64,000 bases of DNA from contig JAAXJB010000080.1 of NCBI GenBank assembly GCA_012270065.1, positions 19,046 to 83,045 of the forward strand. Direction: 5' to 3'. Below, in pieces: positions 35,922-45,423 of the stretch. Source of the DNA: Rubripirellula sp. Its GTDB lineage: Bacteria > Planctomycetota > Planctomycetia > Pirellulales > Pirellulaceae. Made by a program: the position numbers and the translations under genes. The notes below the pieces were generated by a model. It did no database searches and had not been told where the DNA came from. It was given only the letters and a program-made list of their open reading frames with translations. Numbering within the stretch: the first letter of the stretch is position 1; every line of letters starts with the position of its first letter.

Positions 35922-37234
35922 AAATGCCCGAAAATAATCTGTTGGAAGAGTTGGAATGGCGCGGACTGATCCATCAATGCACCGATCAGGAAGGATTGGC
36001 GAAGTTGTTGGCCAGCGGTTCACAGACGGTTTACATCGGATTTGATCCCACGGCAGATTCACTGCATGTTGGCAGCATGATGCAGTTAATGATGCTGCGC
36101 AGGTTCCAGAAAGCAGGTCATCGTCCGATTGCACTGGTTGGGGGTGCAACTGGCATGATTGGCGATCCCAGTGGCAAGAGTGAGGAGCGGAATCTGCTGT
36201 CTGCCGAGCAATTGCAGAAAAACGTCGATGGTGTGGCTTCCCAGATGCGAAGGTTCCTCGACTTTGGTGACCATGGCTCCGAGTCCGCTGAGTTGGCGGG
36301 CAACAACGCGCTGCTGTTAAACAATTTCGATTGGATGCAAGGTTATTCCTATTTGGAATTTCTCCGCGATGTAGGAAAGAGCTTTCCTGTCGGCGTGATG
36401 ATGGGCAAAGAATCGGTGCGATCACGATTGGAAAGTGAATCGGGGCTGAGCTATACCGAGTTCAGTTATATGCTTCTGCAGGCCTATGACTTCGTCCATC
36501 TTTCCCGTGAACATGGTTGTCTGATTCAGGCCGGGGGAAGTGACCAATGGGGCAACATCACGGCTGGAATTGACCTCGGGCGGCGCATGCATGGTCAACA
36601 GCTTTTCGGAATCACCGCACCTCTGCTGACGACCAGCGATGGACGAAAAATGGGGAAGACGGAGAGTGGCGCGATCTGGCTTGATCCAACACGTACAAGT
36701 CCTTACCAGTTCTATCAGTATTGGCGCAATGTCGATGATGCTGATGTGATGCGATGCATTGCATACCTGACTGAAATTGAACGTGCCGAGTACGAAGAGT
36801 TGCAGACGGCGACTCAGTCAGACCCCGGTCGCAGGGCCGCGCAGAACAGGCTTGCCGAGTGGTTGACGGAATTTGTGCATGGCGAAGAAGGTTTGGCGAA
36901 CGCTCTGAGGGCTTCGAAAATGCTATTCGGTGGTGAGATCGGGGTGCAGACAGATGCCAGTCTGAGTGAGATTTTTGCCGATGTTCCAAGTCAGGAAGTG
37001 GATCGTGGGCTGCTGGAAGGTGAAGGATACTGGATCGTTCAGGCACTGCAGGATGCGAAGTTGGTGAGCAGTGGTGGTGAAGCAAGGCGGGCCGTCAAGG
37101 AAGGCGGCGTTTATGTGAACAATATTCGGGCGACGGACGAAAAACAGCGACTCAAGAAGGATGATCTCGCAAGTGAATCTGTCCTGGTCATGCGAAAGGG
37201 CAAAAAAAACTATGCCCTGCTCCGTTTCGTCTAA
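35918..37234 (+). CDS. tyrS: tyrosyl-tRNA synthetase
   Basis: A 438-residue class I synthetase charging tRNA-Tyr. The HIGH-type motif is HVGS at residues 50-53 within IGFDPTADSLHVGS, and the KMSKS-type motif is KMGKT near 244-248. The tyrosine pocket shows ALVGGATGMIGDPSGK, YTEFSYMLLQAYDFVHL, and AGGSDQWGNITAGIDLGRR. The C-terminal S4-like domain (AKLVSSGGEARRAVKEGGVYVNN) is complete. It shares an ATGA overlap with ispD. A strong hairpin two bases after the stop separates it from the convergent DUF58 gene. Confidence 0.97.
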   Translation: MKMPENNLLEELEWRGLIHQCTDQEGLAKLLASGSQTVYIGFDPTADSLHVGSMMQLMMLRRFQKAGHRPIALVGGATGMIGDPSGKSEERNLLSAEQLQKNVDGVASQMRRFLDFGDHGSESAELAGNNALLLNNFDWMQGYSYLEFLRDVGKSFPVGVMMGKESVRSRLESESGLSYTEFSYMLLQAYDFVHLSREHGCLIQAGGSDQWGNITAGIDLGRRMHGQQLFGITAPLLTTSDGRKMGKTESGAIWLDPTRTSPYQFYQYWRNVDDADVMRCIAYLTEIERAEYEELQTATQSDPGRRAAQNRLAEWLTEFVHGEEGLANALRASKMLFGGEIGVQTDASLSEIFADVPSQEVDRGLLEGEGYWIVQALQDAKLVSSGGEARRAVKEGGVYVNNIRATDEKQRLKKDDLASESVLVMRKGKKNYALLRFV

Positions 37235-37235
37235 G

Positions 37236-37258
37236 ACAGGCACTTCTGTGGTGCCTGT
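37236..37258. terminator. hairpin between convergent tyrS and DUF58 gene
   Basis: ACAGGCAC (37236-37243) and GTGCCTGT (37251-37258) form a perfect eight-base stem with a seven-base loop, starting one base after the tyrS stop. No long T tract follows on either strand, so it may act as an mRNA end stabiliser or rho-assisted terminator for both converging transcripts. Confidence 0.5.
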
Positions 37259-37294
37259 GGGCCGCGACACGTCTCAGTGTTCAGTGATGATTGC

Positions 37295-38641
37295 TCAACG
37301 CAGCAGTGTTTCCCGGCATACATCGGCGATCGAGTCTTCCGAAGCAAGATGAAACGTCTGTATTTTTGCTGCAATCAGGGGACCTGCTATTCGCGAATAG
37401 TCGTTGATGTCATGCGTGTTGATAACCACGGCAACCGCTCGCCCGCGTCGCTGCATGTCGAGCAGTGCTCCCATGGATTCAGCGTTGCATTGTTGCAGGA
37501 TCACGAGCAGGGTTGTTTCGCCAGAGAGTTGCGACTCGCATTCGACAAGTAATTCTGCAAAAGTAAGACCGTCCGAAATCTCCATTCGGGCCAGTGTTCG
37601 TACCATTTGCTTGAAATGGGTGGGGCCACGTTCGGGCGCCATGATGACTGGTCTGAGTCTTTCATTTTCGGGGCTCATGGCGGCCGAGGATCGGGCTTCG
37701 TCCCGGACACGATGGTCTCCTGTCCAGCCTTCCAGACGGATCCGGTCGGCTGCATCACGCCCATTGGTGGCGAGACCGAAAGGTTCGTTTGCATCGTGGA
37801 GTGAGTGGGCAATGGATGCTGCTGCAGTGATGGCCAGATCAGAACGGACCGGCTCATGGTTTTTCGGATTGCTGCTGGTATGCAGATCCAGAATGAGCGT
37901 GGCTCCGATGATTGAGGACGGTTCATAGATCTTGCTGTGCAGCGTCCCTGTTCTTGCTGTTGCGGCCCAGTGAACACTTCGCATGGGATCGCCCGCCTGC
38001 CACTGGCGAATGCCACGAAGACGTGTCGGGTCATCCATGATGTTGTCGCGCATGCGGATTTCACCTATGGGACGCCGTGAACCGATCTCGTATGAATTCA
38101 AAGTGACGATGTTCGGCAGTACCGTGATGTAGTGCGGTTGTGTTCCGACGCGGTATCGACGGTACATCCCCATGAGATCGCCGGTTTCCATCACCGTGGG
38201 TCCGATCTGAAAATAACCTCGTCGATTGCACTTGATCTCATAGTTGAGTGAGCATGTTTTGCCAGCACCGATCAAGAAAACTTTGACTCGATCGCCTTCG
38301 ATTTGAAGAGCCGGTGGATTGAAGATGGTGGCCCATGTGGGAATCAAATCTTCCACAAGTAGCCAGAGCACAGGAATCCGACTGTGGTTGGTTACCTTGA
38401 CTTCGATCGGCAGGCGGGAACCGATCTTCAATTCCTGGTCCGCATCCGCCCGAGTTGCAACGGTCGCTCGCGACCATGAATTGGTAAGAAAAAAATTAAC
38501 GAACAGAAGAATGCCGGCGGTGATTGCAGCGATGATCCACAATGCTGCGCCGGAGACCATTCCTGCCAGCAGGAGACCACTGATGCCTGCAAGAATGGCA
38601 AACTTCGGCGTCGGTGCAGTTTGGGAATCCGGCTCAGTCAT
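37295..38641 (-). CDS. DUF58 family protein
   Basis: A 448-residue protein with two N-terminal membrane segments (about 12-50; FAILAGISGLLLAGMVSGA, LWIIAAITAGILLFVNFFL). A beta-rich domain follows, and then the DUF58 core, RRPIGEIRMRDNIMDDPTRL through GIRQWQAGDPMRSVHWAATAR. The C-terminal part has a von Willebrand A-like character (GATLILDLHTSSNPK, with the aspartate of a MIDAS-like site). It is encoded three bases downstream of the MoxR ATPase gene, the standard partner. Such pairs are linked to assembly or quality control of membrane or periplasmic complexes; the target is unknown. No transglutaminase or VWA/BatA genes follow. Confidence 0.9.
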   Translation of the reverse strand: MTEPDSQTAPTPKFAILAGISGLLLAGMVSGAALWIIAAITAGILLFVNFFLTNSWSRATVATRADADQELKIGSRLPIEVKVTNHSRIPVLWLLVEDLIPTWATIFNPPALQIEGDRVKVFLIGAGKTCSLNYEIKCNRRGYFQIGPTVMETGDLMGMYRRYRVGTQPHYITVLPNIVTLNSYEIGSRRPIGEIRMRDNIMDDPTRLRGIRQWQAGDPMRSVHWAATARTGTLHSKIYEPSSIIGATLILDLHTSSNPKNHEPVRSDLAITAAASIAHSLHDANEPFGLATNGRDAADRIRLEGWTGDHRVRDEARSSAAMSPENERLRPVIMAPERGPTHFKQMVRTLARMEISDGLTFAELLVECESQLSGETTLLVILQQCNAESMGALLDMQRRGRAVAVVINTHDINDYSRIAGPLIAAKIQTFHLASEDSIADVCRETLLR

Positions 38642-38644
38642 GCG

Positions 38645-39715
38645 TCAGGAAGCTTCGATGGTGGGGACGGCAATCTCACCAAGAATCTCTTCAATAACCT
38701 TGTCACCGGTGATCTTACGGAGACGACTTTCTGGACGTACGATGACCCGATGATTCATCACAGGCGCGATGATCTTTTTGATGTCATCGGGCAGGACAAA
38801 GGAACGTCCGCGGATTGCTGCCATTGCCTGTGCGCATCGAAAAAGAGCGATCGTCGCCCGTGGGCTTCCACCCAGTGCCAGATCGGGATTCTGTCGCGTT
38901 TGAGAGATGATTTGAAGTAGGTACTCCCGCACTCGTGGGTCAACATGAACGCTGCGGATCACCTGTTGCGCAGCTGCAATTTCACTCGCCTCGGCCACCG
39001 GTTGCAGTCGTTCGACTGGATGCGAATGCTGAAGCAATTCGAGCATTCGCAACTCTTCCTGCATGGAAGGGTATCCCAGACTGAATCGCATCATGAAACG
39101 GTCAAGTTGAGCTTCCGGTAGCGGAAAAGTCCCTTCGTGGTCCACAGGGTTCTGTGTCGCAATGACAATGAATGGTGGCTCGAGTGCATGGGTGTTGCCA
39201 TCCACAGTAACGCGTGCTTCCGCCATGGCTTCCAGAAGCGATGCCTGTGTTCGAGGTGTGGCACGATTGATTTCATCCGCTAGCAGGATCTGCGTGAAAA
39301 CCGGTCCGGGACGGAATTCAAATTGCGACTTTTTCTGATTGAAGATTGAGGTTCCGGTGACATCGGTCGGTAACAGATCCGGCGTGCACTGAACCCGTTT
39401 GAACTTGCAGCCCACGCTCCGTGCCAGCGCTCTGGCAAGCATTGTCTTTGCCACACCAGGGACGTCTTCCAGCAGAATGTGACCACCACTGAACCAGGTG
39501 ACGAGTGACAAAACCAGCTGTTTGCGTTTTCCGACAATTGCCTGCTCGACATTTCCAATGATCCGTTTTGACAACTCACCCACATCGGCACTCGTCCGGA
39601 TTGCCGGGGAAATTGCCGCATTTCCGGTTTTGAGCGGTTTTTTCGGAGTATTTTCACCGGAGCCTGTTCCACGCGACGGACTAGGGGGGGCTGCGTCGGC
39701 GTCTCGGGCACTCAT
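38645..39715 (-). CDS. MoxR-family AAA+ ATPase
   Basis: A 356-residue AAA+ chaperone-like ATPase. Walker A is EDVPGVAKTML (about 83-93), Walker B IL-LADEINRATPRTQASLLEAM, and sensor/arginine-finger blocks QNPVDHEGTFPLPEAQLDRF and GGSPRATIALFRCAQAMA are visible. The first 40 residues are low-complexity (Pro, Ser, Lys), before the ATPase proper. It should act with the DUF58 protein in folding or inserting a partner complex. Start ATG at 39715. The gene is divergent from a response regulator 132 bases away, so the promoters face each other. Confidence 0.94.
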   Translation of the reverse strand: MSARDADAAPPSPSRGTGSGENTPKKPLKTGNAAISPAIRTSADVGELSKRIIGNVEQAIVGKRKQLVLSLVTWFSGGHILLEDVPGVAKTMLARALARSVGCKFKRVQCTPDLLPTDVTGTSIFNQKKSQFEFRPGPVFTQILLADEINRATPRTQASLLEAMAEARVTVDGNTHALEPPFIVIATQNPVDHEGTFPLPEAQLDRFMMRFSLGYPSMQEELRMLELLQHSHPVERLQPVAEASEIAAAQQVIRSVHVDPRVREYLLQIISQTRQNPDLALGGSPRATIALFRCAQAMAAIRGRSFVLPDDIKKIIAPVMNHRVIVRPESRLRKITGDKVIEEILGEIAVPTIEAS

Positions 39716-39847
39716 CGGGTTTCCATCACGTTTTCAAGTTATGGTGAATCTTATGGTCAAAGCAGTTATTATCATACAGTCGAACACGCTTGGCGTGGCG
39801 ATTCTTTTGCAATGACATTTCGCTCTGCTGTTGGTAATGATTCCATG

Positions 39848-40243
39848 ATGGATGTACCCAAGCTCCTCGTAACGGATGACGACAATGCTTTTCGGCAGGT
39901 CGTCTGTGAAGGGCTTCAGCGACGGGGTTTTCAGGTGGTCGAAGCCCGGGACGGGAGGGAAGCCCTCGATCTGCTCGAGTGTTCAGGAGTGCATGTGGCT
40001 TTGATCGATGTGCACATGCCGTACGTGACTGGGCTGGATGTGATCAGGCACTTGCATGAACGACCCACCAGTCTGCCATGTGTCCTGATGAGTGCCGAAC
40101 TGAATGATGAAATACGCCAGGAAGCGATCGAGATGCGTGCGTACGATGTACTCAGCAAACCAGTCCGGCTGTCACAATTGACGTCGGTTGTCTCACATGC
40201 ATTGAATGACTTCTACGGCTGGCAACCGCCAAAAGCCGGTTGA
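39848..40243 (+). CDS. single-domain response regulator
   Basis: A 131-residue receiver-only (CheY-like) protein. The acidic pocket is TDDD (residues 9-12), the phospho-acceptor Asp54 lies in VALIDVHMPY, and Lys104 in DVLSKPV. No output domain follows, so it must act by protein contact. ATGs at 39845 and 39848 are adjacent; the longer frame back to 39812 does not add family sequence. No kinase is nearby. The orientation is divergent from moxR. A role as a phosphorelay intermediate or direct effector is inference. Confidence 0.88.
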   Translation: MDVPKLLVTDDDNAFRQVVCEGLQRRGFQVVEARDGREALDLLECSGVHVALIDVHMPYVTGLDVIRHLHERPTSLPCVLMSAELNDEIRQEAIEMRAYDVLSKPVRLSQLTSVVSHALNDFYGWQPPKAG

Positions 40244-40479
40244 TCTGTTTGAATGTCGTTCTCCACAGTGGTTGGTGCGATTCACTGACGCATCAGGTGT
40301 CCATTTATTTTCGTCGTTGTGGCTGAAAGAAATGTGGGTATCCAGTCATTCCCCGGATGAGATCACTCGTCCCTTTTTTACCCGGACGGTTCGCGACTGT
40401 TTCATTCCCTGTGAACGCCACGCTGAGGAAGATACAATTATAAGTTCATGAACTACTTTTATTCCGGAAAAGGCGATTT

Positions 40480-41916
40480 ATGAGACGGTTCGCTGCCACG
40501 ATTTGTGGATTGTTGTTGGTCGGGTTTGTTGCTTCATCTCAAGCAGCAGATGCTCCCAACATTTTGATAATTCTTGCGGATGATTGTACGTACAATGATC
40601 TGCCGATGTACGGAGGCCAAAATGCCCGTACGCCCAATCTCGAGCGGTTTGCCAGTGAAGGCTTGACGTTCAATCGGGCTTATCTCGCGGAGGCGATGTG
40701 CCAGCCATGTCGCGCCGAACTGTATTCGGGTTTGTATCCGATGAGAAACGGTTGTGCCTGGAATCACTCAGCCAGTCTTCCCGAAACTTTGAGCATGCCG
40801 CATTACCTCGGCGCCCTTGGGTATCGAGTTGGCCTGGCCGGCAAAGTTCACGTGCTTCCAAAGCAGGCTTTCCCTTTTGAGCATGTTGCAGGGTTTGACG
40901 CGAACTGTGTCAGAAGTCCGACCAGAACCCATCAACTGGATGCCGTCAATGAGTTCATGCGGCGTGATAAAAAGCAGCCCTTCTGTCTTGTCGTTGCCTT
41001 GGTAGAACCGCATGTTCCCTGGGTTATGGGGGATGCCTCCGCATATCCGCCGGCGAGCCTCCAATTGCCGCCCAACATTGCTGACACCAAATTGACTCGC
41101 GAGGCATTTTCCAGATATCTCGCAGAAATCACTTACATGGATTCGCAGGTCGGAGAACTGTTGAATGCATTGGAAGGTTCGGGCGAATCCAAGAACACAC
41201 TGGTTCTTTTTTCATCCGAGCAGGGTTCACAGTTTCCCGGAAACAAATGGACAAACTGGGATACAGGAGTCCATACGGCGCTGATTGCCCGATGGCCAGG
41301 TGTCGTGCCGGTTGGAATTCGAACCGATGCAATGGTCCAGTTTGCTGACGTCTTGCCGACCTTGCTGGATGTCGCTGGTAGCACCGGGGATCATCAAACT
41401 GCTTTTGATGGGAAGAGTTTCATTGATGTCCTGCGGGGTAAGGCATCAGAACACAGGAAATATGTCTATGGTGTCCACAACAATGTTCCAGAGGGTCCAC
41501 CCTATCCGGTGCGGACCGTCAGCGATGGTACGCATCGCTATGTTCGGAATCTGCTACACGGGAATCTCTACATCGAAAAACACTTGATGGGCGTCCGCGG
41601 CGAAGGTCTGTTGAATAACCCCTATTGGCAGTCGTGGATTTGGGATTCATGGGAATCCCCGAAGACATACTCGCTCGTTCAGCGATACATGAATCGACCG
41701 CCGGAAGCACTCTACCACACAGCCACTGATCCTTATGAGTTAAGAAACCTCGTCGATAACGCGAGTGCACAGAAAACGCTCAACACGCTATCGCGTGAAT
41801 TGGATAGGTGGATGGAAAGTCAGGGTGATCCGGGTGTGGAGCAGGATACGCAACAGAGCCAACAGGCAGCAAAACGTGGTCAACATCGGTTTCGTGCTCC
41901 CAGTGTGACACCATGA
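40480..41916 (+). CDS. secreted sulfatase (type I, CQPCR motif)
   Basis: A 478-residue sulfatase. A Sec signal (MRRFAATICGLLLVGFVASSQ, cleaved near QAA) is followed by the metal strand ILIILADDCTYND. The formylglycine motif reads CQPCR at residues 74-78, with a second Cys in the variable position. Other blocks: GKVHVLPKQAFPFEHVAGFD, LVLFSSEQGSQFPGNKW (the conserved His-Gly pair is Glu-Gln here), and GVHTALIARWPGVVPVGI. The C-terminus is Gln/Arg-rich. The stop codon overlaps the start of a PhoD-like phosphatase (ATGA), so the two hydrolases are coupled. Substrate unknown; related planctomycete proteins act on polysaccharides, but catalytic details here depart from the norm. Confidence 0.9.
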   Translation: MRRFAATICGLLLVGFVASSQAADAPNILIILADDCTYNDLPMYGGQNARTPNLERFASEGLTFNRAYLAEAMCQPCRAELYSGLYPMRNGCAWNHSASLPETLSMPHYLGALGYRVGLAGKVHVLPKQAFPFEHVAGFDANCVRSPTRTHQLDAVNEFMRRDKKQPFCLVVALVEPHVPWVMGDASAYPPASLQLPPNIADTKLTREAFSRYLAEITYMDSQVGELLNALEGSGESKNTLVLFSSEQGSQFPGNKWTNWDTGVHTALIARWPGVVPVGIRTDAMVQFADVLPTLLDVAGSTGDHQTAFDGKSFIDVLRGKASEHRKYVYGVHNNVPEGPPYPVRTVSDGTHRYVRNLLHGNLYIEKHLMGVRGEGLLNNPYWQSWIWDSWESPKTYSLVQRYMNRPPEALYHTATDPYELRNLVDNASAQKTLNTLSRELDRWMESQGDPGVEQDTQQSQQAAKRGQHRFRAPSVTP

Positions 41917-43043
41917 AGCGTTGCAAATTGAAGAGCTGCACATTGAATTGGGCCAGATTGATAAAGTTTGGATGGAATCGGGATTCAACCGGATCTGGCG
42001 TCCTCTCGCTCCTTGGAATACTGATCGTGTTTTTCACGTTGGACGAAAATACAGTGGCGGAGATGCCTGAATCGAGTCAGGTGGTACGTAAAGTTGTCTT
42101 TGGTTCCTGTATTCAACAGGACATGCCGACCCCGATCTTCTACACGATTGCCGGAGAGTTTCCTGATCTGGTTCTGTTTCTTGGCGACAATATTTATGCC
42201 GATACGGAAGACATGGGGGTAATGAGAGCCAAGTATGAGCGACTTGGTGCCAATTCTGATTTTCGCAGATTGCGAGCCAGATTCCCCATCATGGCGACAT
42301 GGGATGATCATGATTTTGGAGTCAATGACGGTGGAGCAGATTACCCCCAGAAAGACGCTTCAAAAGAAGAGTTCATGCGTTTCTGGAAGACACCACCGCA
42401 GTCACCGCTCCGATCCCGTCCAGGTATTTATGAAGCCAGAATATTTGGTCCGGAAGGCCGGCGTGTCCAGATCATCATGCTGGATACGCGGTACTTTCGA
42501 TCGCCGTTGAAAAAAGGCGAGAGAAGGGTTGGTGGGCCGTATTATCCTGATGATTCTGACAGCAAGACCATGTTGGGTGAAGCTCAGTGGCTTTGGCTTC
42601 AGAAACAGCTTGAAAAGCCCGCTGAAGTACGTTTGCTCGTCACCAGTATCCAGCTGGTTTCCGAGGCGAGGGGACAGGAGACGTGGAGCAATTTACCCCG
42701 CGAACGTCAGAAACTGTTCGACTTGCTGAAGCAAACACGTGCGGCGGGTGTTGTTCTTTTGAGTGGTGATCGTCATTGGGCTGAACTGTCCTGCTGTACA
42801 GAGGGCGTGCCCTATCCAATCCATGAGCTTACGTCCAGCAGTTTCAATCAGATTCATCCCCGCGGTACACCCACCGAAAATCGATTTCGTCTGGATGAAA
42901 GAACCTACCACCGTGAGAACTATGGGATCGTCCGTATCGACTGGCAGGAGGGCGAGTCGACGGTCACACTGGAAGTGAAGGACATGGAAGCCGGAAGTCG
43001 TATCTCAAAAAAGATACTGGTGAGTGAGCTTCAGCCGGATTGA
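41913..43043 (+). CDS. PhoD-like alkaline phosphatase
   Basis: A 376-residue metallophosphoesterase of the PhoD family, probably exported (hydrophobic segment VLSLLGILIVFFTL at about 30-43). Metal sites are FGSC (63-66), FLGDNIYAD (89-97), ATWDDHDFGVNDGG (128-141) and LLSGDRHWAEL. These match calcium/iron-type PhoD enzymes that release phosphate from phosphodiesters or phosphomonoesters. The ATG overlaps the sulfatase stop. The combination of a sulfatase and a phosphatase in one transcript suggests scavenging from an algal-type polymer bearing both groups, which is inference. Confidence 0.9.
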   Translation: MKRCKLKSCTLNWARLIKFGWNRDSTGSGVLSLLGILIVFFTLDENTVAEMPESSQVVRKVVFGSCIQQDMPTPIFYTIAGEFPDLVLFLGDNIYADTEDMGVMRAKYERLGANSDFRRLRARFPIMATWDDHDFGVNDGGADYPQKDASKEEFMRFWKTPPQSPLRSRPGIYEARIFGPEGRRVQIIMLDTRYFRSPLKKGERRVGGPYYPDDSDSKTMLGEAQWLWLQKQLEKPAEVRLLVTSIQLVSEARGQETWSNLPRERQKLFDLLKQTRAAGVVLLSGDRHWAELSCCTEGVPYPIHELTSSSFNQIHPRGTPTENRFRLDERTYHRENYGIVRIDWQEGESTVTLEVKDMEAGSRISKKILVSELQPD

Positions 43044-43084
43044 TAATGGACGAACACTCATTGACTGGGAAGTGAGGACACAGC

Positions 43085-44086
43085 GTGCTTGTTACCGAGG
43101 AAAGCAATCGCAGAAATCAATGGCATGCTTCAATTTTTGCGGCATTGGCGCTCATCATCATCATCCTGTTGGCATTGAAATGGCCGGGTGCCATCTTGGC
43201 CTTGCCGTTGGCCTGGGGGGTTTATCATCTCTTTCGCCGTCGAACGTTGAGACGAATGGAGGTTGTTGCGGAACCTTTTCCTGAGGGTTGGGAGGATATC
43301 CTGCAGCGGAACGTCGCTTTCTATCAGGCCCTGGATGAAGCAGGGCGGGAACGATTTCGCAATCTGGTCAAAATTTTCATCGACGAAGTGCCAGTGACAG
43401 GCATTCGGACTGATGTCGATGATTTGACGCATGTATTGGTGGCAGCCAGTGCGACGATCCCAATCTTCGGGTTTGAGGATTGGGAATATTCTGGCCTGGG
43501 TGAGATCCTGATCTACCCAAGCGCCTTCAATGAGGATTATCAGACTGATGGCACGGTCAGCAGAAATACCCTCGGGATGATCGGTGTGAATCATCTCAGT
43601 GGAGTGATGATTCTTTCCAAGCCTGACTTGATCTCAGGGTTTCAGAATCACAAGGATAAACGCAATGTGGGGATCCATGAATTTGCGCATCTCGTCGACA
43701 AAGCTGATGGTTCGGTGGATGGCTTGCCGAACACCGTCGCGGGTGATGTGGCTTCCCCATGGATCGGATGGGTAGCGGAAGAACTGAAACGTGACCCTCG
43801 TGCGCGGGAAGAGATTGATGACTACGCCTACACGAACGAGGCGGAATACTTTGCTGTTCTGAGTGAGTACTTTTTTGAAGCACCAGACCAACTGCAAAGG
43901 CGACATCCTGAGGTCTACGCCATGATGCGAAAAATGTACCATCAGGACACCAGAAGCTTTCTTTCAGCGGTGAAGCCACGAGTTCGTAAGGTAGGCAGAA
44001 ACAGTCCCTGCCCCTGTGGTAATGGAAAAAAGTACAAGCATTGTTGTGCGCTTCGAACCAGACGTGGCATGAAGAAACGCGCCTAA
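43085..44086 (+). CDS. MtfA/M90-type metallopeptidase with SEC-C zinc motif
   Basis: A 333-residue protein. An N-terminal membrane segment (about 16-47) is absent in E. coli MtfA. The zinc site is HEFAH (198-202) within NVGIHEFAHLVDKADG, and the third ligand lies in NEAEYFAVLSEYFF, as in MtfA (M90, which cleaves small substrates and modulates the glucose-system repressor Mlc in E. coli). The C-terminus ends with RNSPCPCGNGKKYKHCC, a SEC-C zinc motif. The start is a GTG at 43085, as no in-frame ATG precedes the membrane segment. The stop overlaps by four bases the stop of the convergent permease gene. Function is plausible; a membrane-anchored, SEC-C-tagged version is unusual. Confidence 0.85.
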   Translation: MLVTEESNRRNQWHASIFAALALIIIILLALKWPGAILALPLAWGVYHLFRRRTLRRMEVVAEPFPEGWEDILQRNVAFYQALDEAGRERFRNLVKIFIDEVPVTGIRTDVDDLTHVLVAASATIPIFGFEDWEYSGLGEILIYPSAFNEDYQTDGTVSRNTLGMIGVNHLSGVMILSKPDLISGFQNHKDKRNVGIHEFAHLVDKADGSVDGLPNTVAGDVASPWIGWVAEELKRDPRAREEIDDYAYTNEAEYFAVLSEYFFEAPDQLQRRHPEVYAMMRKMYHQDTRSFLSAVKPRVRKVGRNSPCPCGNGKKYKHCCALRTRRGMKKRA

Positions 44087-45423
44087 TCTGTCTCTACGTC
44101 AATGTTTGTAAATGCATCCTTGCTTCTGTGAAACAGAAACAATGGATAAAGAATCATGCCAATGATCAAAGTGATCAGACTGGCAACTCCTTGCAACGGA
44201 TCGCTGATAGCAAAAAGGACAGCCAGGAACAGTGTGGCTGCAACGTAAATTCCAGCAGCGGTTTTCATCAGTGGTAAATTGAAGTCAGTGTCTTTTTTGG
44301 GTAATCGGAAAACCATGCTGATCGTCAAGGCGGAACACAACGAGAGCGTCAAACCCAAATAGCCGAGCAGGTACTGGATGGTGGAAACCAGAATTGCAGT
44401 AATGGCAAAGACTGCTTGAAACCAGATTGCTGCTGCAGGCGTTCTGGATCTGAATACGAAAAATCGAGGCAAAAAACCATCGTCTGCCATCTTCGCGTAC
44501 ACGCGTGGGCCTGTCATCACCATTGCAGACACTGATGTAAAAAGCGATAGGCAGATGATGATTCGAACGACGGTAGCAAAACTTGCACCACCAATCGCAT
44601 TGGCGGCAGTGGCAGCGATCACGGAAATGTTGCTGTATTCGGTTGCCACCGCTGGTGCTGGCGCGTAGACGAAAATCGCATTCAACAGGATGTAAATCAA
44701 CGTGACCAGACAAGTGCCACCAATCATTGCTCGCGGTACATTTCTGCCCGGGGACTTGATCTCGCTGGCAATGTAGATCGCGGCATTGAAACCTGCGTAA
44801 CTTAAGGAGATGTATACCAGTTGTCTTGCAAACTCCAGATAACTTTGCGCGGTCGTTTTATCCGCAATTGCAGCAGGCGCACCCTGTGTTCCGCCTGCCC
44901 AACGGGAAAACTGCAAGATCGCATAGATAATGAAGCCCGTGATCAGCAGCATTTTTACAATCACAAAAACATCTTGAGCACGCGCAGCAGAACGGACTCC
45001 CACAGTATGCATGCATGCTGCTACCAGAATTGATCCGATGGCAAGGCAGCCATCCGGTAAGTCGATCGAAAGAAGCGGCGTGAGATAGGCTTCCAAACTG
45101 AGGGCCGCGAGCGCGATTGCGCCCGTGAATCCGGCCAGCAGGGATACCCAGCCTGCCATCAAACCAGCTACCGGGTGCAGTGTCTTGCTGAGAAACAGGT
45201 ATTCACCGCCTGATTCCGTGAAGTGAGAGGCCAGAGATGAGTAACCAATCGCCCCGCAAATTGCGATGATGCCACCAACAATCCATGCGGCAACGACCAA
45301 TCGGCTATCGCCCAGGTAGGCGAGTGTGAACCCGCTGGTGGTGTAGACCCCGGCCCCGATCATGCTGGCGGCGACCAACATCGTTGCTGAGGCGATATCC
45401 AGACATCGTTTAGGAGCAGCCAA
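44083..45423 (-). CDS. APC-superfamily amino acid permease
   Basis: A 446-residue transporter with about twelve membrane segments. The N-terminal block ATMLVAASMIGAGVYTTSGF contains the substrate-binding loop of the APC family (IGAGVY). AGFNAAIYIASEIKSPGRNV matches the conserved region of segment 6-7. Gene orientation is convergent with the metallopeptidase and the two stops overlap. The start is a TTG at 45423 preceded by AGGA with good spacing, giving MAAPKRCLDIASA; no ATG lies nearer. Amino-acid specificity cannot be read. It would be a natural partner for amino acid or glutamate/GABA metabolism, but it is not adjacent to gadB. Confidence 0.9.
   Translation of the reverse strand: MAAPKRCLDIASATMLVAASMIGAGVYTTSGFTLAYLGDSRLVVAAWIVGGIIAICGAIGYSSLASHFTESGGEYLFLSKTLHPVAGLMAGWVSLLAGFTGAIALAALSLEAYLTPLLSIDLPDGCLAIGSILVAACMHTVGVRSAARAQDVFVIVKMLLITGFIIYAILQFSRWAGGTQGAPAAIADKTTAQSYLEFARQLVYISLSYAGFNAAIYIASEIKSPGRNVPRAMIGGTCLVTLIYILLNAIFVYAPAPAVATEYSNISVIAATAANAIGGASFATVVRIIICLSLFTSVSAMVMTGPRVYAKMADDGFLPRFFVFRSRTPAAAIWFQAVFAITAILVSTIQYLLGYLGLTLSLCSALTISMVFRLPKKDTDFNLPLMKTAAGIYVAATLFLAVLFAISDPLQGVASLITLIIGMILYPLFLFHRSKDAFTNIDVETD

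Noticed and set aside
35514..36425. Minus-strand open frame (303 codons) across ispD and tyrS
   Set aside because: Overlaps two conserved genes on the other strand and has no domain pattern.
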